A DNA stretch of 64,000 nucleotides from NCBI RefSeq assembly GCF_023646285.1, contig NZ_JAMOKX010000003.1, positions 124,001-188,000 on the forward strand, in the 5' to 3' direction. The notes beneath the pieces are model-generated. The model was not told the origin of the DNA. It made no database searches and was given only the letters and a program-made list of their open reading frames with translations. Below are positions 57,852-64,000 of this stretch, one piece after another. Numbering within the stretch: the first letter of the stretch is position 1; the number at the start of each line of letters is the position of its first letter. This DNA is from Helicobacter colisuis (lineage in GTDB: Bacteria; Campylobacterota; Campylobacteria; Campylobacterales; Helicobacteraceae). The translations under genes were made by a program, and so were the position numbers.

Positions 57852-59204
57852 ATGTCTAATAAAGAGTGGAACCCACAAAGTTGGAGACAAAAGATAGCGC
57901 TCCAACAGCCCATTTACAATGATTTAGAATTTTTAAAAAGCGTTGAAGAGCAATTAAGCAAATATCCTCCATTGGTTTTTGCTGGGGAAGCACAACGCTT
58001 AAAAAGTCATCTAGCTAAGGTTTCAAGAGGTGAGTCTTTTTTGCTACAAGGAGGGGATTGCGCAGAAAGCTTTGCTGACTTTAACGCTATAAGAATCAGA
58101 GATTTGTTTAAAGTGATTCTGCAAATGGCAGTAGTTTTGACTTATGCAGGGGCTTGCCCCATTGTTAAGGTGGGGCGTTTAGCAGGACAATTTGCCAAAC
58201 CAAGATCAAGTGATACAGAAACAATTAATGGAATCACTTTGCCAAGCTATCGTGGTGATATTATTAATGATATTCGATTTACAAAAGAAGCAAGGGAAGC
58301 TGATCCAATCCGAATCTTGCAAGCTTACAATCAATCTGCTGCAACTTTAAATCTCATTCGCGCTTTCGCACAAGGCGGATTGGCAGATTTAAACCAAGTG
58401 CAAAAATGGAATTTGGATTTTGTTCGTGGAGCTTCAAGTGAGCGCTATAAGGAAATGGCAGATAAAATCACTCAAGCATTAGCTTTTATGGAAGCATGTG
58501 GACTTAATTCAAGTAATACCCCAATTCTTCATGAAACTGAATTTTTTACTTCTCACGAGGCATTGTTGTTAAATTATGAAGAAGCTTTGACGCGTAGAGA
58601 TCATTTAAGTGGTAAATGGTATGATTGTTCGGCACATATGCTTTGGATTGGAGAGAGAACACGCAATCTAGATGGTGCACATTTGGAATTCTTAAAAGGT
58701 GTAGAAAATCCTGTTGGAGTAAAAATTGGACCTAATGCTACAAAAGAGGACATTTTAGGAATCTGTGAGATTTTAAACCCAAAAAATGAAGCCGGAAGAT
58801 TGAATTTTATCATCAGAATGGGAGCTAATACCATTAAAGATAAACTTCCAAAACTACTTCAATCTGTTAAGGGCGAGGGTAGGGAGATTGTATGGAGCAT
58901 TGATCCAATGCATGGAAATACAATCAAGGCTAGCAGTGGTTATAAAACGCGCACTTTTGATAGCATTTTAGAAGAAGTTAAAAGCTTTTTTGAGATTCAT
59001 AAAAGTATGGGAACTTATGCAGGTGGAGTGCATTTAGAGATGACAGGTGAAGATGTTACAGAATGTATAGGTGGTATGCAAGCTATTACTGAAGAAAATT
59101 TAGGATGTAATTATAACACACAATGCGATCCGCGTCTAAATGCTAGTCAAGCTATAGAATTGTCATTTTTGATTGCCGATGTTTTAAAGAATCGCAAAAT
59201 TTAA
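57852..59204 (+). CDS. 3-deoxy-7-phosphoheptulonate (DAHP) synthase, class II
   Basis: 450 residues. It starts the shikimate pathway from PEP and erythrose-4-phosphate. The plant-like class II family is recognised from [45 protein letters not shown] and DPMHGNTIK. An extended -10, TTTGCTAAGAT, lies at 57811-57821. With AroC in this window it gives both ends of the shikimate route. Confidence 0.95.
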   Translation: MSNKEWNPQSWRQKIALQQPIYNDLEFLKSVEEQLSKYPPLVFAGEAQRLKSHLAKVSRGESFLLQGGDCAESFADFNAIRIRDLFKVILQMAVVLTYAGACPIVKVGRLAGQFAKPRSSDTETINGITLPSYRGDIINDIRFTKEAREADPIRILQAYNQSAATLNLIRAFAQGGLADLNQVQKWNLDFVRGASSERYKEMADKITQALAFMEACGLNSSNTPILHETEFFTSHEALLLNYEEALTRRDHLSGKWYDCSAHMLWIGERTRNLDGAHLEFLKGVENPVGVKIGPNATKEDILGICEILNPKNEAGRLNFIIRMGANTIKDKLPKLLQSVKGEGREIVWSIDPMHGNTIKASSGYKTRTFDSILEEVKSFFEIHKSMGTYAGGVHLEMTGEDVTECIGGMQAITEENLGCNYNTQCDPRLNASQAIELSFLIADVLKNRKI

Positions 59205-59436
59205 GAAGCGATGCTAATCAATAAAATGAGTAGATTGGAAATTTTGTTGATTGGCAAAAGCACTTGGATTTGTGTGAGTTAGTAAAAGTTTTTGCCATAT
59301 TGGTTTGTTATCTTGGGAAAATAAGATTGGTAAAATATTTTTATTAAATTTTTATAAAAGTTTTTTTAAAAATAGCTAAATATTATGTTATAATTTTGGC
59401 AAACTTTAAAAATCTATTGAGAGATAAGGATATTAA
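59205..59436 (+). promoter_or_regulatory. 232-base gap with the promoter of the two-component operon
   Basis: No gene is seen. TATGTTATAAT (-10 TATAAT at 59389-59394) lies 43 bases before the regulator ATG, and ATAAGGA is its ribosome site. The upstream 150 bases are AT-rich with runs of T; a loose TGGCAAAA...TTTTTGCCA pair with a long loop (about 59260-59302) may or may not be a terminator of the DAHP synthase gene. Confidence 0.45.
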
Positions 59437-60108
59437 ATGCGAATCTTGATTATTGAGGATGAAATCAGTCTTAATAAAACGATGACAGAGGGATTAAATG
59501 AGTTTAATTACCAAACAGATGTGGCAGAGAATCTAAAGGATGGAGAATACTTCATTAGCATTAGAAATTATGATTTGGTTTTGGCAGATTGGATGCTGCC
59601 TGATGGTAGTGGTTTAGAAATTATCAATCAAGTCAAAAGTAAATCTCCACGCACTGCTGTTGTGATTATTTCTGCTAGAGATGATGCTGAAAGTGAAGTT
59701 GAAGCGTTAAGAGCAGGTGCTGATGACTTTTTGGCAAAACCTTTTGATTTTAATGTTTTAGTAGCTAGAATTGAAGCTAGATTGAGATTTGGTGGCACAA
59801 ACTTAATTGAAATTGAAGATTTGATTATCAATCCTGATGAAGAAAAAATTACTTACAAAGGGCAAGAAATTGAACTCAAAGGGAAGCCATTTGAAGTTTT
59901 AACGCACCTTGCAAGACATAGAGATCAAATTGTCTCTAAAGAGCAGTTGTTAGATGCAATTTGGGAAGAGCCAGAATTAGTTACACCAAATGTCATTGAA
60001 GTAGCAATTAATCAGATTCGACAAAAAATGGATAAGCCTCTAGATATTGCTACAATTGAAACTGTTAGACGAAGAGGTTATAGATTTTGCTATCCCAAAG
60101 GAGCATAA
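59437..60108 (+). CDS. hsrA: OmpR-family response regulator, HsrA/CosR type, with intact phosphorylation site
   Basis: 223 residues. The C-terminal winged helix (residues about 125-223; KGKPFEVLTHLARHRDQIV, then IWEEPELVTPNVIEVAIN) is very like H. pylori HP1043 (HsrA) and C. jejuni CosR, essential redox and metabolic regulators. In those organisms it is an orphan regulator, and HP1043 lacks the phospho-acceptor Asp. Here the receiver domain is complete: acidic pocket E7/D8, D51 (ADWMLPDG), S79 and K101 (AKPFDF). A histidine kinase gene overlaps its 3' end by 22 bases. Confidence 0.85.
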   Translation: MRILIIEDEISLNKTMTEGLNEFNYQTDVAENLKDGEYFISIRNYDLVLADWMLPDGSGLEIINQVKSKSPRTAVVIISARDDAESEVEALRAGADDFLAKPFDFNVLVARIEARLRFGGTNLIEIEDLIINPDEEKITYKGQEIELKGKPFEVLTHLARHRDQIVSKEQLLDAIWEEPELVTPNVIEVAINQIRQKMDKPLDIATIETVRRRGYRFCYPKGA

Positions 60109-61388
60109 GAGGTGATTATACGCGACAAATTACTATTTCCTTTGTCGTACTTTTAATTGCCTTTTCATCTGCGCTTTATAATTATCTCTACTTTAAGGTT
60201 TATGATAACATTAAAAATGAATTACAAGCTAAAGTGCAACATATTTTAGCAAATAATATTAATTATTCAACAAAACAAACTTTTTACATTCAAAGCATAA
60301 ATATTTTAGAATCTTCTACGCTACAATTATCAATTATTCCACAGAAAATCACCAATATGCAGTATATAGAAGAAGAAAAATCAAAGCAAGTCTATTATTC
60401 TATTTTAAGTCCTTACAAAAATAATAAAGCCATTAAAATCACAAAAAATATCACTAAAGAAAAGAATTTCCTAGATTATTTATTTAATGCGATAATTCTT
60501 TTGGGTTTTTTTGCTTTAATCTTGATTTTGCTTTTTGCTTTAGCGTTTTCTAGTATCCTTTATAAGCCTATTCAAAAGCTTTCATTTACCTTGCAAAGAA
60601 TTAAAGAAAATGACCTTGAATTGCTTGATAGCAAAGAGCTTCCTTTGGAATTTCATCCTTTAGTTCTCTCTGTGAATAATCTTTTGGAGCGAATCAAGAA
60701 TTACCTCGGCAGCCAAAAACAGCTTTTTATCGGTATTGCTCATGAGTTAAAAACTCCATTAGCGGTTATGAAAACTAAATGTGAAGTTACTTTGATTAAA
60801 GAAAGAGAAAAAAGCGCCTATATTGAAGCTTTAAAAGAGAATATTCATAGTATTAATGAAGCCAATGCAATTATTAAAACACTTTTGGATTTAGGAAGAC
60901 AAGAGAGTGCCCAGTTTGAAAAATCAAGCCTAGTAGATGTCAATAAAATACTAAAAAATATTGCCAATAATTTTCAAATTTTAAGCAAAAAAGAGGGTAA
61001 AAAATTTTTAGTGGAGATTCCACAAGAAGAAATAATGATTACTTTAAAACCAACGCTTTTAATGCAAATTGTGCAGAATTTTTTGCAAAATGCTTTTAAA
61101 TTCACGCCCCAAGGCAAAAGTGTGTTGTTAAAAAGTAATTTTGATAATGAAGTTTTAAAAATTATTGTGATTGATGAGGGTTGTGGGATTGATTCAGAAT
61201 TAGATGATATTTATGCACCATTTAGGAGAGCGGGTAATAAAAGTGGTGCTGGACTTGGATTGTTTTTGGCTAAAAATGCAGCCAATACGCTAGGTGGAAG
61301 TATTTCGTTACAGAATCGCTTAGATAGACAGGGTAGTATTGCCACTTTTGAATTAAGAATAAGTAAATCTTGGAACAGAAATTGCTAA
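60087..61388 (+). CDS. Membrane sensor histidine kinase paired with the HsrA-type regulator
   Basis: 433 residues from TTG at 60087, the only usual start codon near this end; AGAGG lies about 9 bases before it, and an AUA further on follows AAAGGAG, so the exact start is unsure. Two membrane segments (about residues 14-36 and 128-158) enclose a periplasmic sensor of about 90 residues with no recognised fold. An H-box with H219 (IGIAHELKTPLAV), an N-box (QNFLQNAFKFTP), and G-boxes (DEGCGID, GAGLGLFLAKNAA) are complete. Overlap with the regulator gene argues for a cognate pair. Confidence 0.88.
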   Translation: MLSQRSIRGDYTRQITISFVVLLIAFSSALYNYLYFKVYDNIKNELQAKVQHILANNINYSTKQTFYIQSINILESSTLQLSIIPQKITNMQYIEEEKSKQVYYSILSPYKNNKAIKITKNITKEKNFLDYLFNAIILLGFFALILILLFALAFSSILYKPIQKLSFTLQRIKENDLELLDSKELPLEFHPLVLSVNNLLERIKNYLGSQKQLFIGIAHELKTPLAVMKTKCEVTLIKEREKSAYIEALKENIHSINEANAIIKTLLDLGRQESAQFEKSSLVDVNKILKNIANNFQILSKKEGKKFLVEIPQEEIMITLKPTLLMQIVQNFLQNAFKFTPQGKSVLLKSNFDNEVLKIIVIDEGCGIDSELDDIYAPFRRAGNKSGAGLGLFLAKNAANTLGGSISLQNRLDRQGSIATFELRISKSWNRNC

Positions 61389-61414
61389 ATATCTTGTGAA
61401 AACAAGGAGTGTTT

Positions 61415-62152
61415 ATGCGATGGATTATTTTATGTTTTTTTATTACCTTAGCTTTTGGGGCACCAAAGGTTGAATTTAAAAATTCTTGTGTCCCTCTCTC
61501 TCAATTTTCCAATGCTCAAAAAGAAATATTATTCCGCGCTTATTTGGCGGGTAAAAATGATGGGTTTGGTTATACGCTTGCAGCAATTGCGTGGCAAGAA
61601 TCTTGTGCTGGAGAATATAAAATGAATTTTCAAGATCCAAGCGCAGGGATATTTCATGCCTATATTCCTGGTGTTATTAATCGCTATCCTAAATTAAAAC
61701 AAAATGGTTTCACGCAAAATATGGTTGGTGCAATGTTGGTTGAAGATGATGAATTTGCTACGCAAATTGCCATTTCAGAATTAAAATTCTGGGAGAAACA
61801 ACACAAAGGAAATTGGCGTAACATTATTAAATCTTATAATAAAGGCTATAGCTGGCAAAAAAATCAACACGCTAATTTCCAAGCAGAAAAATATTATCAA
61901 AATATTACAGCTAAAGTAAAACAACTCCAAAAATATTTTCATTTTGATTTTGTCTATGAGGCTGCCACTACTCAAAAAAGTAATTTAGAACGCCCTAGTA
62001 AAAGTGAAAAAATGGGTGAATATTATGCCAATGCCTCAAAAGAAAGTGATTTTATGCTTTTACCTATTTATCAAAGAGACAATGAATTTGCAAGTCCTCT
62101 AAAGCAGAAAAAAACTATTATTCAAGATTTTGAGTTAATGGAGAGCTATTAA
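61415..62152 (+). CDS. Periplasmic SLT/lysozyme-fold-like protein
   Basis: 245 residues from ATG at 61415 (AAGGAG five bases before; an upstream GTG at 61409 overlaps that site). Signal peptide residues 1-15 (ITLAFG-A). Residues 35-150 resemble the soluble lytic transglycosylase fold: YTLAAIAWQESCAGEYK with a possible catalytic E62, DPSAGIFHAYIPG, and KSYNKGYSWQ. The motif is not the full ES-x-F signature, so activity is unproven. It follows the kinase gene by 26 bases and is probably in its operon. Confidence 0.65.
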   Translation: MRWIILCFFITLAFGAPKVEFKNSCVPLSQFSNAQKEILFRAYLAGKNDGFGYTLAAIAWQESCAGEYKMNFQDPSAGIFHAYIPGVINRYPKLKQNGFTQNMVGAMLVEDDEFATQIAISELKFWEKQHKGNWRNIIKSYNKGYSWQKNQHANFQAEKYYQNITAKVKQLQKYFHFDFVYEAATTQKSNLERPSKSEKMGEYYANASKESDFMLLPIYQRDNEFASPLKQKKTIIQDFELMESY

Positions 62153-62169
62153 GAATATGTCGGTTATAT

Positions 62170-62949
62170 TTATTTGATTGTCTGAAGCCATAAGTCTGCT
62201 GTTTTCTTGAGCTTTTCTAAATTATCGCTCGCATAAAATGTAACTTTTGAATGGGTTTTAGAAGTTTGTAGTGTGTATTTTGTTTTAAGATATTCCATAA
62301 TCGCAATCCCTGAATGAATTAAAATTGATTTTTCAAGCTTGGGGAATTGATTTTGAAAATAATTGGCAATTGCTTTAGAAATTAATGGAAAATGTGTGCA
62401 ACCAAGAATGATTGCATCGGGCTTTTCTATGTAGTCTTTAAAATAATACTCCATAACTGATTCTAAAATTTTCCCATCAAAAATCCCTTCTTCTACAAGT
62501 GGAACAAAAAGACTTGTTGCAAGTCCATTTATACAAGAATAACCTTGATCTTTGAGTAGTGTTTGATAAAGTTGGCTTTGAATTGTGGCTTTTGTGCCAA
62601 GCACAAGAATCTTGGCATTTTTATTTTGTAGATTATTAGTTAATGCTAAAACTCCCGGTTCAATAACGCCAATAATTGGATAATCTGTGGCTTTTTGCAT
62701 CGCCCCTAAACCATGAGCACTAATGGTATTACAAGCTACAACAAGCAAATCCAATTTAAATTGTTTGAAAAAATCTAGAGCTTCTAGGGAGTATTGTATG
62801 ATAGTTTCTTTACTTCTTGTCCCATAAGGCACTCTAGCAGTGTCGCCATAGTAGATAATTTCATCAAAAGCTTTGGAATCAATGAGATTTCCAAGAACGC
62901 TAATGCCACCCACTCCGCTATCAAAAACTCCAATTCTCTTTGGAATCAT
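62170..62949 (-). CDS. murI: Glutamate racemase
   Basis: 259 residues. It supplies D-glutamate for peptidoglycan. IGVFDSGVGGISVLGNL (residues 6-22), YYGDTARVPYGTRS, VVACNTISAHGL (first catalytic Cys) and ILGCTHFPLIS (second Cys) are all present. It begins 2 bases after the rho stop, as in H. pylori HP0549/HP0550. Confidence 0.97.
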   Translation of the reverse strand: MIPKRIGVFDSGVGGISVLGNLIDSKAFDEIIYYGDTARVPYGTRSKETIIQYSLEALDFFKQFKLDLLVVACNTISAHGLGAMQKATDYPIIGVIEPGVLALTNNLQNKNAKILVLGTKATIQSQLYQTLLKDQGYSCINGLATSLFVPLVEEGIFDGKILESVMEYYFKDYIEKPDAIILGCTHFPLISKAIANYFQNQFPKLEKSILIHSGIAIMEYLKTKYTLQTSKTHSKVTFYASDNLEKLKKTADLWLQTIK

Positions 62950-62951
62950 TT

Positions 62952-64000
62952 TTAATCCTTAGCGCTATCATTCATCATATTTAAAAATTCTTCATTATCT
63001 TTGGACTTTTGCATTTGTGAGTAAAGGAAAGTTAAGGCATCAATTTCATTATTCATTTGATGAATGGCATTGCGCAAAACCCATACTTTTTGAAGTTTGT
63101 CGTGTCCTAATAACAATTCCTCTTTTCTTGTTCCGCTTTTTAAAATATCCATAGCTGGATAGATTCTGCGCTCTGCAATATGTCTAGCAAGAACAATCTC
63201 ACTATTGCCTGTTCCCTTAAATTCCTCAAAAATTACTTCATCCATTCTTGAACCTGTCTCAATCAATGCAGTTGCAATAATAGTAAGAGATCCACCTTGT
63301 TCGATATTTCTTGCAGCACCAAAGAAGCGCTTTGGTTTGTGTAATGCGTTGGCATCTACTCCACCACTTAGCACCTTTCCGCTACTTGGAGTTGCAGTAT
63401 TATAAGCTCTTGCAAGGCGCGTAATTGAATCAAGTAAAATCACGACATCTTTGCCCATTTCTACCATTCTCTTGGCTTTTTCGACGACTAGTTCAGCCAC
63501 GCGAGTGTGATTGTTAGCAGGCATATCAAAAGTAGAGCTATACACTTCACCCTTTACACTTCTTTCCATATCAGTAACTTCTTCAGGTCTTTCATCAACA
63601 AGCAAGACAATGAGTTCTATTTCGGGATGATTTTTTGTAATTCCATAAGCAAGTTCTTTCATTAGCTCTGTTTTACCAGTTCTTGGAGGTGCAACAATCA
63701 AAGCGCGTTGCCCTTTTCCAATAGGTGCAAAGAGATCCAGCATTCTTCCTGTGATTTTAAAGCTATTGTATTCAAGTCTGATTTGTTCTGTAGGGAAAAG
63801 TGGGGTGAGATTGTCGAACAAAGGACGATTCTTCATCTCTTCAGGAGATTGATAATTAATGGCTTCTACTTTTAAAAGCGCATAATACCTTTCTTGATCT
63901 TTTGGGGAGCGCACTTGCCCTGTTACAATATCTCCATTTCTTAGTGCAAAGCGCCGAATCTGCGTGCTACTCACATAAGCATCATTTTGAGATCCCGAGA
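62952..64000 (-). CDS. rho: Transcription termination factor Rho (5' end outside window)
   Basis: About 349 codons of the C-terminal part; the family is about 420-440 residues, and the frame is open to the window edge ([17 protein letters not shown], where the GTG at 63974 is internal). Walker A is [19 protein letters not shown], Walker [17 protein letters not shown], and the secondary RNA-binding Q-loop/R-loop region follows. The upstream RNA-binding N-terminal domain is missing only because of the window cut. Confidence 0.97.
   Translation of the reverse strand, partial: SGSQNDAYVSSTQIRRFALRNGDIVTGQVRSPKDQERYYALLKVEAINYQSPEEMKNRPLFDNLTPLFPTEQIRLEYNSFKITGRMLDLFAPIGKGQRALIVAPPRTGKTELMKELAYGITKNHPEIELIVLLVDERPEEVTDMERSVKGEVYSSTFDMPANNHTRVAELVVEKAKRMVEMGKDVVILLDSITRLARAYNTATPSSGKVLSGGVDANALHKPKRFFGAARNIEQGGSLTIIATALIETGSRMDEVIFEEFKGTGNSEIVLARHIAERRIYPAMDILKSGTRKEELLLGHDKLQKVWVLRNAIHQMNNEIDALTFLYSQMQKSKDNEEFLNMMNDSAKD

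Noticed and set aside
1-64000. Prophage, insertion sequence, CRISPR array or defence island
   Set aside because: No transposase, integrase, cas gene, repeat-spacer pattern or long terminal inverted repeat was seen; only the single decayed endonuclease at 19615-20659 is defence-related.

Overview
The window is AT-rich, densely coded bacterial DNA from the Campylobacterota (epsilonproteobacteria), most likely a Helicobacter of the nitrate-respiring, enterohepatic kind. The evidence is: a napAGHBFLD operon without napC; a 14-gene nuo operon in which two small proteins of the H. pylori HP1264/HP1265 type replace the NADH-binding NuoE and NuoF; gene strings familiar from H. pylori (dnaG with an HP0013-type PP-loop protein, TPR-rnhA-rnc-aroC, tal-rplY-pth-lptF, mqo beside an HP0087-type lipoprotein); and an HsrA/CosR-type regulator. 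These comparisons are from memory of the families, and the species cannot be named from the sequence alone.

Layout. 1-5500: periplasmic nitrate reductase operon, entered inside napA. 5501-19469: complex I (nuoA to nuoN). 19615-20659: decayed PD-(D/E)XK restriction-type endonuclease with four lesions. 20701-26288 (minus): Na+-dependent transporter, then pseG, aroC, rnc, rnhA and a LapB-like TPR protein. 26368-30787 (plus): dnaG, PP-loop protein, nitroreductase, TlpD-like cytoplasmic chemoreceptor. 30822-37244 (minus): a small flagellin-like gene with its own sigma-54 promoter, and above it an eight-gene overlapping string (azlC, azlD, Spx/ArsC-like, NlpC/P60 lipoprotein, znuC, mqo, znuB, small membrane protein). 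37378-41208: glycosyltransferase, small secreted protein, purL. 41389-49467 (plus): ppsA, serB, tal, rplY, pth, lptF-like, purH. 49448-54092 (minus): secA, LolC/E-like, radical SAM. 54219-62152 (plus): hemE, yqhA-like, lolA, gltA, class II DAHP synthase, response regulator plus histidine kinase, SLT-like periplasmic protein. 62170-64000 (minus): murI and 5'-truncated rho.

How the genes work together. Nap, complex I, Mqo and GltA together describe respiratory metabolism of an organism fed on organic acids and amino acids: quinone reduction by complex I (probably not by NADH) and by Mqo, and quinol oxidation through NapGH and NapB to nitrate. PpsA and Tal supply gluconeogenic carbon. LolA, LolC/E, LptF-like, SecA and MurI belong to envelope biogenesis; PseG and the sigma-54 gene belong to the flagellar programme.

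The observations most worth a second look are: the apparent origin of the NuoF-replacement protein from the C-terminal part of NuoG; an HsrA/CosR-type regulator, an orphan in better-known relatives, that here has a complete receiver domain and an overlapping histidine kinase; the sigma-54-driven flagellin-like gene; the splitting of znuC and znuB by mqo; a lipobox in NapB; and a repeat-rich divergent purL/ppsA control region. No CRISPR array, tRNA, rRNA, insertion sequence or prophage was seen. No intergenic gap exceeds 300 bases.
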